From contig BTUW01000018.1 in assembly GCA_045863055.1 (NCBI GenBank), positions 1 to 64,000 on the forward strand: DNA of 64,000 nt. The letters run 5' to 3'. A program made the translations under genes and the position numbers. Below, piece after piece: positions 34,927 to 43,269 of this stretch. Positions within the stretch are counted from its first letter, which is position 1, and each line of letters opens with the position of its first letter. A model generated the notes under the pieces. The model searched no databases. It worked only from the letters and a program-made list of their open reading frames with translations, and had not been told where the DNA came from. Source of the stretch: UTCHB3 sp008363265 (GTDB lineage Bacteria > Bacteroidota > Ignavibacteria > Ignavibacteriales > Ignavibacteriaceae).

Positions 34927-34958
34927 AAAAGGCCGCCGGATCTGGTGGCCTTTTTTTT
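34927..34958 (+). terminator. Rho-independent terminator of the hydroxyacyl-CoA dehydrogenase-ackA unit
   Basis: AAGGCCGCC (34929-34937), loop GGATCT, GGTGGCCTT, followed by T8 (34951-34958). Nine-pair stem with one G-T wobble and a strong U-tract; 24 bp after the ackA stop. Confidence 0.93.
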
Positions 34959-34961
34959 ATA

Positions 34962-35000
34962 TTCGCCGCGGCGAAGTGAAATGTGATTCGCCGCGGCGAA
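34962..35000. repeat. Twin 14-bp perfect palindromes
   Basis: TTCGCCGCGGCGAA occurs at 34962-34975 and again at 34987-35000, exactly 25 bp apart and within a 25-bp imperfect direct repeat. Could be an operator pair or a dispersed repeat; about 280 bp ahead of the FKBP gene. Confidence 0.85.
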
Positions 35001-35276
35001 GGTAAATGTTGTTTAGGATGCGGCTGTCTGGGATGGATAAATGTAAATATAAGCTATTTTAAAAAGCAATATTTTTACATAAAGTGTAAAGATAAGCATA
35101 AAAATGCCAGTGAATACACTAAATATGTACAGACCGGATGACCGGCAGGGGGTGGGCAGGAGGGTTACTATATTTTTGTATTTGTGGGCAGAATGATTTT
35201 CATTTAGTATATTTCAAATTCGATAAACAGTTATTCGCGCGGCAGAAAATACAAAAAAGAAAGACGAGATAAGATT

Positions 35277-35705
35277 ATGGCTGCAATTCAAAAAGGATCC
35301 CTGGTCACGATGCATTACACGGGCAGTTTTGCCGATGATGGTGATGTGTTCGAGTCATCTTACGGGGGTGAACCGATCGTGTTCAGAGTCGGTAACAACG
35401 AGATAATCCCGGGTTTGGAACTTGCAGTTCTTGGGATGGAAATTGGTGAAAAGAAGGATGTGGCGGTTCCCCCGGAACTTGGATATGGTGAATACCGCGA
35501 CAGTCTGGTTGTCGAGGTCGAAAGGGAGCGTCTTGGTGATTTCGAGATCGAGCTGGGCGAAAGGCTTGAACTTGAAGCCGATAACGGTGAAAACATTATA
35601 ATGACCGTTGTCGAGATAAATGACGACATTGTCGTTCTTGATGCCAACCATGATCTGGCGGGTGAAGTACTCAATTTCGCAATTGAAATTGTTGATGTGA
35701 AATAG
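35277..35705 (+). CDS. FKBP-type peptidyl-prolyl isomerase, SlyD-like
   Basis: 142 residues. Catalyses cis-trans isomerisation at proline and acts as a folding helper. Seen: VTMHYTGSFADDGDVFESSYGGEPIVF, the conserved IIPGLELAVLGMEIGEKKDV, PELGYGEYRD, then an insert-in-flap domain (about 75-125), and the closing DANHDLAGEVLNFAIEIVDV, which matches SlyD. The histidine/cysteine-rich C-terminal metal-binding tail of enterobacterial SlyD is absent. No signal peptide, so it is cytoplasmic. Followed by a hairpin and a T9SS gene. Confidence 0.93.
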   Translation: MAAIQKGSLVTMHYTGSFADDGDVFESSYGGEPIVFRVGNNEIIPGLELAVLGMEIGEKKDVAVPPELGYGEYRDSLVVEVERERLGDFEIELGERLELEADNGENIIMTVVEINDDIVVLDANHDLAGEVLNFAIEIVDVK

Positions 35706-35716
35706 CAAGTTATGTT

Positions 35717-35740
35717 GCGGGGGATGGGAGTATCCCCCGC
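35717..35740 (+). promoter_or_regulatory. GC-rich hairpin ahead of T9SS paralog 1
   Basis: GCGGGGGAT (35717-35725), loop GGGAGT, ATCCCCCGC (35732-35740). It lies between the FKBP stop and the TAGGAGGA ribosome binding site of the next gene; no T-run follows, so it is more likely a leader or mRNA-end hairpin than a terminator. A related hairpin precedes paralog 2. Confidence 0.65.
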
Positions 35741-35759
35741 TTTGTAGGAGGAAATATAC

Positions 35760-38700
35760 ATGTGGCGTTTATTTATATTTTTTATTCTTGGTGGTTTTCA
35801 AATCCTTGGGCAGAGTGTGCCCGTTCCATTTCCCGCACCAGGCGACACCCTGAATCATTATACCGGGGAGATCACCGCGCTGAGTGAGACCGAATATCTC
35901 GCGATCCATTCTGTTATCAGAGGCACGAGGGCGCAGGTTTACCTCCTGCGCAGTACAGATGCCGGTACATCATGGGGCACCCCATTCCTGCTGATCGATT
36001 CAACCCTGAACCCATCAAATGCGGGAGAAGACTCACTTTCCTATCCTTATATTGTCAGAGGAAACAACAACAGGCTCCTCGCCATCTACAAAGTCGGGAA
36101 GGGGATCCACTATTACAGGATCTCGGACAACAACGGCTTAACATGGGGCCCCGGGCGTACACTTAGTCTGATGTCATTAGTTGCCGCGGAAGAAAAAACC
36201 AGGATCACATCGGCCATCCACACCGGCGGCGACACGATCATGCTCGCTGTTTCGAGAGACCAAAATTATTTTGGCTTCTCGAAGAGCACTGATAACGGCA
36301 TTACATTCTCCCCTTTCGAACAGAATTCAGCCGGAACCTGGACGAACGGATCACTCCTGAAATTGGATGACGGAAGTCTCTTCCTCGTTTGCCAGGAGAA
36401 AGCGCTGAACAACAAGAAACTGCTTTCAATGCGATATGCACCCGCGACAGGATGGAGCACCACTTCGGTGATCCTGACCGGAACGGACGATGTGAACAAC
36501 CCGAAACTGTTCCGTTCAAGTGATGGAATGCTTCATGTAGTATATATAAATACCAAGGCATCTACCGGTAAACATAAAAACACTGACATCTACCGGATCA
36601 GCAGTACGGATGGTGGCCTTTCCTGGAGTGCACCCACACGGTTAACCCTGTACGCCGGGAGAGATGTGCAACCGAATATAAATCCCCAATCGGTTGTGCC
36701 TCTGATGATGTTCTCGAGCGACCGGTCAGAACTTCCGGGTAGAATGAAACTCTGGTTCACCAATGCACTTAATGTATCGGACACTGATGCCCCTCCCGCG
36801 ATCTATTCAGCAGTGAGCTCACCTGTTCAGCCCGTACCGGGTGATTCAGTTTTTATAAAAGTTTACGCCGGATATCACGGCAAAGGTTTGACAGGTTCAG
36901 TAAAAGGGTTGATCAACACCCAGCCTGTGGATATTCCCTTATATGATGATGGCGCCCATAAAGATTCATTGGCGGGAGATGGAGTTTTCGGAGCTTTGAT
37001 AAAAGTAGCTTCAACCGGCGATTTTGCTCAGATATATGCCTCGATGCAGGGTGGCGGAAAAACGGTGATCTCGAGGCCATTGGAGTGGGCGATCAGGTTC
37101 GATGATGTTTATAAATCGATCGCGTTTGATACCGGTGAACTTTGGGTCCCGCTGGATAATCGTGGAGTTATCGGAGGGGTAAATGTCTCAGGCAGGTCAG
37201 GGATCACTTATGATTCAATTGTCGTTTTGTATTCCGCCGGTCCAGCACTCTCCGCTCTCAAGAACGGCTCGGTCTGGGGTGCGGCAAACATGACCTCATC
37301 GATCATTAAAGATTTTACTGCCGGGCCGGTGGGCGCATCTGCCAATGATCCGAGAGTCGGGATATATAAACTTGATGTTAACGATACAGCTTTCGGCGCT
37401 TCATGGCAGAGATGGAAGAGCGCGGTTGAACTTGGCGCGAGATATTGGGACGGCAACAGCAATGGGGTCTATGATCCTGTCGACCACAACAATAACGGCG
37501 TGTGGGATATTACAGAAGACAGACCCGAGATGCTTGGTGAGGTGTCATACTGGTGCGTAATCAACGATGGCGTCCCGGCTACATCCAGAAGACTCGGCGA
37601 GCATCCCACCGGTATCGAGATCAGGCAGACTCTATATGCATACCCTTATAACGAGTCGGGATATATGAGGAACGCGGTCTTTGTTAGATATGAGATAGTA
37701 AATACAGGAACCGTTGTTCAGTCGCTGCCATTGGCGGTTTTCTCCTTTTGGGGCGATCCTGATATTGGTACAGCAACGGATGATCTATTTGGAACAGACA
37801 CTTTGAGAAACGGGGTCTTCTGTTACAATGACATTGAAGATCCGGTGTTCGGGATCAATCCTCCTGCCGTTTATCAGTCGATACTTTTTGGCAAACCGGT
37901 CTTTATTCCAGGGCTCACTTTCGTTGATAACGATCAAAACGGCATCTACGACCCCGGAGCGGACACCCCCCTTGATACGGCAAAGATACCCTTCGGGGCT
38001 CCCTTCGGAACGCGGACAATTCCCGGAGCATCAAATCTTGGGCTCTCAACATCACAGTATTACACCCCTTATGATTTTGATCACGGCGATCCTATGACAT
38101 CCGTCGAGTTGCGGAATTATCAGCATGGTGTAACAAAAACAGCCGGCCCTATCGATCCCTGCAGTTGGACTGCCGGTAATGTTACAGGTGAGGATTGCAA
38201 CAAAATCTCCCGGTATTTCATCTTCTCGGGTGATCCCGTGCTGAACACAGGGTGGTTGGACAGGACCGTTGCAGATAAAAGAATGATGGCGAATTCGGGC
38301 AGGTTCGATCTGAACGCGGGGGATACGACTGTTATTCACACAGTGATCTCCTCGATCAAGGGAGAAAACAACCTCCATTCGATCACCCTTACGAGGCAGG
38401 CGATGGATGAAATTTTCAGACAGACAGGTGCCCGGCACAAATATATTCCCACAGGGCTTAAGGGAGCTCCTGTGGCGTTACCTGATGAGTACAGGCTCTA
38501 TCAGAACTTTCCCAATCCATTCAATCCTGAGACGGAGATCAGATTCTCTCTCCGCGAGAGGAGCAGGATCACCCTCACCGTTTACGACATCCTTGGATGC
38601 AAAGTGGCAGAGTTGCTTGGTTCTGAACTTGAAAGGGGGGAATACAGGCACGCGTTCAATGGTGATGGTCTTTCATCAGGAGTCTATTTCATCAGACTTG

Positions 38701-38768
38701 AGGCCCGTTCGTCAGTTAGCGACGGTGTTGAGTATTCGAAAACAATAAAGGCTGTATTGCTAAGGTAA
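35760..38768 (+). CDS. T9SS-exported Asp-box propeller protein, paralog 1
   Basis: 1002 residues; ATG with strong TAGGAGGA 7 bp upstream. Signal peptide 1-18 (LFIFFILGGFQILGQ). Residues about 25-330 carry sialidase-like Asp boxes (STDAGTSWGTP, SDNNGLTWGP, STDNGITFSPF, STDGGLSWSAP), suggesting a six-bladed propeller. A domain with PLYDDGAHKDSLAGDGVFGA follows (residues about 400-420). The central part has calcium-loop segments (DGNSNGVYDPVDHNNNGVWD, DNDQNGIYDPGAD) as in dockerin/thrombospondin-type repeats. The end has YQNFPNPFNPETEIRF and GVYFIRLEAR, the type A T9SS sorting domain. Exported; binding or hydrolysis of a glycan is possible from the propeller fold but sialidase catalytic residues were not established. 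Confidence 0.9.
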   Translation: MWRLFIFFILGGFQILGQSVPVPFPAPGDTLNHYTGEITALSETEYLAIHSVIRGTRAQVYLLRSTDAGTSWGTPFLLIDSTLNPSNAGEDSLSYPYIVRGNNNRLLAIYKVGKGIHYYRISDNNGLTWGPGRTLSLMSLVAAEEKTRITSAIHTGGDTIMLAVSRDQNYFGFSKSTDNGITFSPFEQNSAGTWTNGSLLKLDDGSLFLVCQEKALNNKKLLSMRYAPATGWSTTSVILTGTDDVNNPKLFRSSDGMLHVVYINTKASTGKHKNTDIYRISSTDGGLSWSAPTRLTLYAGRDVQPNINPQSVVPLMMFSSDRSELPGRMKLWFTNALNVSDTDAPPAIYSAVSSPVQPVPGDSVFIKVYAGYHGKGLTGSVKGLINTQPVDIPLYDDGAHKDSLAGDGVFGALIKVASTGDFAQIYASMQGGGKTVISRPLEWAIRFDDVYKSIAFDTGELWVPLDNRGVIGGVNVSGRSGITYDSIVVLYSAGPALSALKNGSVWGAANMTSSIIKDFTAGPVGASANDPRVGIYKLDVNDTAFGASWQRWKSAVELGARYWDGNSNGVYDPVDHNNNGVWDITEDRPEMLGEVSYWCVINDGVPATSRRLGEHPTGIEIRQTLYAYPYNESGYMRNAVFVRYEIVNTGTVVQSLPLAVFSFWGDPDIGTATDDLFGTDTLRNGVFCYNDIEDPVFGINPPAVYQSILFGKPVFIPGLTFVDNDQNGIYDPGADTPLDTAKIPFGAPFGTRTIPGASNLGLSTSQYYTPYDFDHGDPMTSVELRNYQHGVTKTAGPIDPCSWTAGNVTGEDCNKISRYFIFSGDPVLNTGWLDRTVADKRMMANSGRFDLNAGDTTVIHTVISSIKGENNLHSITLTRQAMDEIFRQTGARHKYIPTGLKGAPVALPDEYRLYQNFPNPFNPETEIRFSLRERSRITLTVYDILGCKVAELLGSELERGEYRHAFNGDGLSSGVYFIRLEARSSVSDGVEYSKTIKAVLLR

Positions 38769-38785
38769 CACGCGTCTTTTCATCA

Positions 38786-38808
38786 GGCGGAGGATAGCAT
38801 CCTCCGCC
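38786..38808 (+). promoter_or_regulatory. GC-rich hairpin ahead of T9SS paralog 2
   Basis: GGCGGAGGAT (38786-38795), loop AGC, ATCCTCCGCC (38799-38808). Perfect 10-bp stem between the two paralogs, ending about 18 bp ahead of the second start. Same position and similar stem ends (GAT/ATC at the loop side) as the hairpin at 35717-35740. Confidence 0.65.
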
Positions 38809-38826
38809 ACAAAATGGAGGCAGCCG

Positions 38827-41800
38827 ATGAAACGGTTCTTCTTAATCATTATTCTTTCCGTGACCACACTCTTTGGTCAGTACGATCCAATTCCTTTTTA
38901 CCCTTCAAATGATACTCTGAATCACCAGTCGGGAGAAATTGTAGCCGTTACCGGCACGCAATTCTATTCTCTTATGCCGGTGATCACGGGTAAGGGATCG
39001 ATCCGCTACACATTCCATAAAAGTTCAAATGCCGGTACCACATGGTGGTTTACAAATACCGTCTTCGACACCACTTTGACATCCCTGGTAATGGAAGACA
39101 GTCTGGCCACGCCATTTCTGCTGAGAGTAAACAACAACCGCTTGATCGCAATCTTCAAGGTTGGTTCAGGAGCATACCGCTATAAATGGTCGGAAGATGA
39201 TGGAGTTAACTGGTCAGCCTCTCTGAAACTCACTCTTTGGGCTAATCCCGCTATCGAACCAACAATGAAGATAACCTCTGCTGTCTATACCGGCGGTAAC
39301 GAAATTGTTCTGGGTATCTCCCAAAACCAGAATTCGACCGGTTTCTCAAGAAGCACTGATAATGGAGCGACATTCTCAACTTATCAGATACTCTCAACCG
39401 GGGGTATTTCAAATCCTGCACTTCTTTCTACCGGAAACGGTGACATGCTGATGGCGGTACAGGAGAAGAACCTGAACAACACCAAACTTTTGCTGATCAG
39501 GTACTCTTCCTCATCAGGCCAGTGGCACGATACGACGGTAGCACTATCCGGAACAGATATTATCCGCAACCCTAAACTCTACAGGCAGGCCAACGGTATT
39601 ATCCACCTGATCTACAAAAAAATACGGTACACCATCGGCGGCTACAGGAATTCCGACCTCTACAGAATTTCCAGCACTAATTCCGGAGTCACATGGACTG
39701 CCCCAACGCAACTTACCAGATTCATGGGTGAGGACACAAATCCAAACATAAACCCGCAATCTGTGATTCCGCTCGTCATCTTTTCAAGTTACAGGCAAAT
39801 GCCTAACGGGAAAATACACCTTTGGTGGGGGAATTGCACTACATTGTACGATGATGACGCCCCACCCGTGATATACTCAGCACGAATGATCCCAACAGTT
39901 CCTGTTGAGGGAGATTCGGTTTCTATTTCAGTTTACGCCGGCTATCACAAACCGGGATTGACCGGAAAGATCGAGGGCACTCTGAATTCGCAACCGGTTC
40001 AGTATCCTTTGTACGATGACGGGCTGCACAACGATTCGCTCGCCGGTGACGGAATATTCCGCGGATTCATTAAGGTGGCTGCAAAGGGAGATTTCGCGCA
40101 GCTTCACGCGGCTATTCAGGGAGGAAACAATTTTCTGAGCAGCCAGACCTTCTCCTGGTCGATACTGCTCGATGGAGTCTGGCCCGAGACAGCATTCTAC
40201 ACCGGCAGGATCTGGGTTCCCTTCGGCAGAAACGGTGTAATAGCAGACGCGACAGTAAACGGGAGATCAGGACTTTTCTTTGACTCAATCAGCACAATAT
40301 TCTCGAACGGTTTTGCGCTTACAGCGTTAAAGGATGGTGCGGTGTGGGGTGCTGCCAATATGTCGGCCTCAAGGATCGATGATTTCCTCCCCGGACCTGT
40401 CGGGGCATCACTTCAGGATCCCAGACTTGGAATTTACCGTGTGGCACAGGCTGACAGTGCTTTCGGTTCTTCATGGCAAACCTGGAAATACGCCGTTGAG
40501 CTTGGAGCAAGATTCTGGGACGGTAACCACAATGGCATCTACGATCCCATCGACCTGAACAACAACGGTATCTGGGAGCCAAACGAAGACATGCCCGAGA
40601 TACTCGGCGAAATATCCTACTGGTGCATTTATAATGACGGAGTACCGAAAGAATTGAGGCGTTATCCGATCGATCCAACCGGAATTGAAGTGCGGCAAAC
40701 CATATACGCGTTTCCAAACTCTTCTTCGCAGGAAGTGCGTAATGCTGTTTTTATCCGTTATGAGATCGTGAACAAAGGTACTGTGGTTCAGATACTTCCC
40801 GAAGCTTATTATTCGATGTGGAGCGATACGGACATGGGTGAGTACACCGATGACTTGTATGGAACCGATACGCTCCGAAACAGCATGTATTTTTATAACG
40901 AAGGGAGCGACGGCTCTTTCGGTGTAAACCCGCCCTCCGTGTTTCACACGATCCTTTTCGGGCAGCCTGTTTTTGTTCCGGGTGTATCGTTCACTGATGT
41001 AAACAATAACGGGGTGTACGATCCCGGGGTTGACATTCCCCTTGATACCGCACGGGTACCGATGGGTGAACCGTTTACCGAAAAACTGCTCCCGGGTGCA
41101 ATGAACTTCGGCAGCACTTCCACCCAACACTATCTTTCGGCCCATCCGACACATGGTGACCCTCAGACCGTGAATGAGCTGAGAAGTTACCAGCAAGGAA
41201 GGCAGAAGAACGGACTGATAATCGACCCTTGCACCTGGCCATACGGACAGGTTTACTCCGATTCGTGCGCCAGGATACCGGGCAGATTTCTCTATTCGGG
41301 TGATCCTGTGACGCACAAGGGATGGCTGACAAATACACCTACAGATCAGCGGGGGATGGTTAACGCCGGGCCATTCAATCTGAACGCCGGTGATTCAATT
41401 ACTTTCCACACAGCCATAGTGATAGGGCGTGGTACTAATGAGTTGAATTCGATCACGGTTACCCGTGCGGCTATCGATACGATCTTCTCCCGGTTCGGCG
41501 CGAAACATCACTTCTACCCGACCGGTGTTAAAGAAGTGGCGGGGGTTCTTCCGGATGAATACAGGCTTTATCAGAACTACCCCAATCCGTTCAATCCCGA
41601 AACTGAAGTGAGGTTCGCTATCCGGGAGAGGAGCAAGGTTACAATGACGGTTTACGATATCCTCGGCGGCAAAGTGGCAGACATTTTAGTCTCTGAACTC
41701 GAGAGGGGAGAATACCGGCACACTTTTAACGGAAAGGGACTTTCATCCGGTGTATACTTCATCAGGTTTGAGGCACGGTCAGTCACAACCGGTGTTGAAT

Positions 41801-41835
41801 TCACCAAAACCATAAAGGCAGTGTTGCTGCAATAA
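38827..41835 (+). CDS. T9SS-exported Asp-box propeller protein, paralog 2
   Basis: 1002 residues, the same length as the upstream gene and alignable along its entire length: signal peptide (FLIIILSVTTLFGQ), Asp boxes (SSNAGTTWWF, SEDDGVNWSA, STDNGATFSTY, STNSGVTWTAP), PLYDDGLHNDSLAGDGIFRG, calcium-loop segments (DGNHNGIYDPIDLNNNGIWE, DVNNNGVYDPGVD), and the sorting domain YQNYPNPFNPETEVRF ... GVYFIRFEAR. Clearly a tandem duplicate that has diverged. GGAGG sits 8 bp ahead of the ATG. Inference: a surface or secreted glycan-binding or structural protein pair. No terminator separates the two genes, so they may share a transcript. Confidence 0.9.
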   Translation: MKRFFLIIILSVTTLFGQYDPIPFYPSNDTLNHQSGEIVAVTGTQFYSLMPVITGKGSIRYTFHKSSNAGTTWWFTNTVFDTTLTSLVMEDSLATPFLLRVNNNRLIAIFKVGSGAYRYKWSEDDGVNWSASLKLTLWANPAIEPTMKITSAVYTGGNEIVLGISQNQNSTGFSRSTDNGATFSTYQILSTGGISNPALLSTGNGDMLMAVQEKNLNNTKLLLIRYSSSSGQWHDTTVALSGTDIIRNPKLYRQANGIIHLIYKKIRYTIGGYRNSDLYRISSTNSGVTWTAPTQLTRFMGEDTNPNINPQSVIPLVIFSSYRQMPNGKIHLWWGNCTTLYDDDAPPVIYSARMIPTVPVEGDSVSISVYAGYHKPGLTGKIEGTLNSQPVQYPLYDDGLHNDSLAGDGIFRGFIKVAAKGDFAQLHAAIQGGNNFLSSQTFSWSILLDGVWPETAFYTGRIWVPFGRNGVIADATVNGRSGLFFDSISTIFSNGFALTALKDGAVWGAANMSASRIDDFLPGPVGASLQDPRLGIYRVAQADSAFGSSWQTWKYAVELGARFWDGNHNGIYDPIDLNNNGIWEPNEDMPEILGEISYWCIYNDGVPKELRRYPIDPTGIEVRQTIYAFPNSSSQEVRNAVFIRYEIVNKGTVVQILPEAYYSMWSDTDMGEYTDDLYGTDTLRNSMYFYNEGSDGSFGVNPPSVFHTILFGQPVFVPGVSFTDVNNNGVYDPGVDIPLDTARVPMGEPFTEKLLPGAMNFGSTSTQHYLSAHPTHGDPQTVNELRSYQQGRQKNGLIIDPCTWPYGQVYSDSCARIPGRFLYSGDPVTHKGWLTNTPTDQRGMVNAGPFNLNAGDSITFHTAIVIGRGTNELNSITVTRAAIDTIFSRFGAKHHFYPTGVKEVAGVLPDEYRLYQNYPNPFNPETEVRFAIRERSKVTMTVYDILGGKVADILVSELERGEYRHTFNGKGLSSGVYFIRFEARSVTTGVEFTKTIKAVLLQ

Positions 41836-41855
41836 AAATATTTTTTGCACAGTTC

Positions 41856-41884
41856 TTGTTTTTAAAAGTTTAAAAGGTTACATT
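41856..41884 (+). promoter_or_regulatory. Putative promoter of the tRNA cluster
   Basis: TTGTTT (41856-41861), 17-bp spacer, TACATT (41879-41884). The spacing is ideal and the predicted start is about 38 bp ahead of tRNA-Tyr. The hexamers are only moderate matches. Confidence 0.4.
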
Positions 41885-41928
41885 AGAAATCCCTTTCAGA
41901 AATTTTTTGTGATCGGGAAATGATAGCC

Positions 41929-42012
41929 GGGTGGACGCCGAAGTTGGAGAGTCGGGGCGGACTGTAAATCCGTTGGCTTACGCCTTTGGGGGTTCGAATC
42001 CCTCGCCACCCA
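41929..42012 (+). tRNA. tRNA-Tyr (GTA)
   Basis: Class II tRNA with a long variable arm. Acceptor GGGTGGA pairs with GCCACCC except an A-G mismatch at 7:66; anticodon GTA at 41964-41966 in a CTGTAAA loop; T-loop TTCGAAT; discriminator A. CCA is not encoded. Position 8 reads C where nearly all tRNAs have T. Confidence 0.93.
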
Positions 42013-42030
42013 CAAAAGAACTGGAGAAAT

Positions 42031-42102
42031 GCGGGAGTAACTCAGTGGTAGAGTCACAGCCTTCCAAGCTGTTGGTCGCGGGTTCGAGTCCCGTCTCCCG
42101 CT
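42031..42102 (+). tRNA. tRNA-Gly (TCC)
   Basis: Acceptor GCGGGAG/CTCCCGC fully paired, anticodon TCC at 42063-42065 in a CTTCCAA loop, T-loop TTCGAGT. CCA not encoded. 18 bp after tRNA-Tyr. Confidence 0.95.
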
Positions 42103-42115
42103 CTGAGAATTTATG

Positions 42116-42149
42116 ATGAAAGTAGGCTTTAGCTGCTTTCATTTTTTTT
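42116..42149 (+). terminator. Rho-independent terminator between tRNA-Gly and tRNA-Thr
   Basis: ATGAAAGTAG (42116-42125), 7-base loop, CTGCTTTCAT (42133-42142) with one wobble, continuing into a run of eight T (42142-42149). Strong intrinsic terminator form on the plus strand. Confidence 0.8.
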
Positions 42150-42161
42150 ATGTTTAGTCAG

Positions 42162-42234
42162 GCTGACGTAGCTCAGTTGGTAGAGCACATCCTTGGTAAG
42201 GATGAGGTCACCGGTTCAATCCCGGTCGTCAGCT
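42162..42234 (+). tRNA. tRNA-Thr (GGT)
   Basis: Acceptor GCTGACG/CGTCAGC fully paired, D-arm GCTCAGTTGGTAGAGC, anticodon GGT at 42195-42197 in a TTGGTAA loop, T-loop TTCAATC. CCA not encoded. Confidence 0.96.
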
Positions 42235-42258
42235 CAAATTTTTTATATAGGTAGAGCC

Positions 42259-42408
42259 ATGAGAGACATAATTACCCTGGAATGCACTGAGTGTAAGAGA
42301 AGAAACTACTCTACTACTAAGAACAAGCGCAAGCATCCTGCCAGAGTAGAATACAAGAAATACTGCCGTTGGTGTAACAAGCCGGTAGTGCACAAAGAGA
42401 CTAAGTAA
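42259..42408 (+). CDS. rpmG: 50S ribosomal protein L33
   Basis: 49 residues from ATG 42259. Zinc-ribbon form of L33: CTEC near the start and CRWC near the end provide the four cysteines; also KNKRKHPARVEYKKYC. A longer frame from inside tRNA-Thr is not real. It sits between tRNA-Thr and tRNA-Trp, in the place where many bacteria carry a tuf gene. Confidence 0.97.
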   Translation: MRDIITLECTECKRRNYSTTKNKRKHPARVEYKKYCRWCNKPVVHKETK

Positions 42409-42415
42409 TCCCTAT

Positions 42416-42488
<73 letters not shown>

Positions 42489-42513
42489 CTCAAAACAGTC
42501 CGAAAGTCCACAA

Positions 42514-42696
42514 ATGAAACAAAAAATAATCAAGCTTTACGAGGATATCGTAAAAGAGATGAAGAAGGTCACCTGGCCAACACGGGATGAACTTAAGAGT
42601 TCTACCAAGGTCGTGATCGCTTCTTCTGTTGTTTTTGCACTTCTCTGTTTCGTTATCGACAAGGGAGTCAGCTTCCTGTTCAGCTTTCTTTATTAA
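42514..42696 (+). CDS. secE: Preprotein translocase subunit SecE
   Basis: 60 residues, the short single-helix form. The motif EMKKVTWPTRDEL is followed by one membrane helix (VVIASSVVFALLCFVIDKG). Part of the SecYEG channel. Directly ahead of nusG (8 bp), the usual bacterial order. Confidence 0.96.
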   Translation: MKQKIIKLYEDIVKEMKKVTWPTRDELKSSTKVVIASSVVFALLCFVIDKGVSFLFSFLY

Positions 42697-42704
42697 GGAG
42701 CAAG

Positions 42705-43238
42705 ATGGAACACAGATGGTATGTTTTGCAAACGCTTGCCGGTCATGAAGCCAAAGTTAAGGGTTTCATAGAGCTTGGTGTGCGTGACAATGCAAGACTT
42801 GGTGAGAAGATATCTGAAGTGCTTCTGCCTCAGGAGAAGATCTATGAGGTTAAGGACGGTAAAAAGAAAAGCAAGATAAGAAGCTTCTTACCAGGCTATA
42901 TTCTTATTTGTGTGGACCTCGACGCGCAGGTTAAAGATTTTATCAATAACACGCAGTCGGTCATTGGATTTTTAGGCGGCAAGAATCCCGCCCCGCTTCG
43001 CGACGATGAAGTAAAGAGAATTGTCGGAAGGATCAAACAGGAAGAGGATTCTGAAAGACTAGATACCGTGTTCAGAATGGGGGATACGGTTAAGATCATT
43101 GATGGCCCGTTCAACAACTTCTCGGGTACTGTTGAAGAAGTGAATGAAGAGAGACTTAAGATCAAGGTTCTCGTTTCGATCTTCGGCAGAAAGACTCCCG
43201 TGGAGATCGATTTTGTACAGGCAGAGCTTGTACACTAA
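42705..43238 (+). CDS. nusG: Transcription termination/antitermination protein NusG
   Basis: 177 residues. N-terminal NGN domain (WYVLQTLAGHEAKVK ... PGYILICVDLD) and C-terminal KOW domain (MGDTVKIIDGPFNNFSGTVEEVN). Binds RNA polymerase, supports elongation and links to Rho or ribosomal S10. AAGGAGCAAG precedes the ATG. In the secE-nusG-rplK order expected for bacteria. Confidence 0.97.
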   Translation: MEHRWYVLQTLAGHEAKVKGFIELGVRDNARLGEKISEVLLPQEKIYEVKDGKKKSKIRSFLPGYILICVDLDAQVKDFINNTQSVIGFLGGKNPAPLRDDEVKRIVGRIKQEEDSERLDTVFRMGDTVKIIDGPFNNFSGTVEEVNEERLKIKVLVSIFGRKTPVEIDFVQAELVH

Positions 43239-43269
43239 GCAATAATTCAATTATTAACAGGTTTACAAA

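Larger units (their letters stand above)
34904..35276. other. Intergenic region between ackA and FKBP gene
   Basis: Holds the ackA terminator (34927-34958), two copies of a 14-bp palindrome (34962-35000), and an AT-rich stretch (about 35035-35276) likely to contain the FKBP promoter; no convincing -35/-10 pair could be fixed. No coding frame is supported. Confidence 0.7.
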
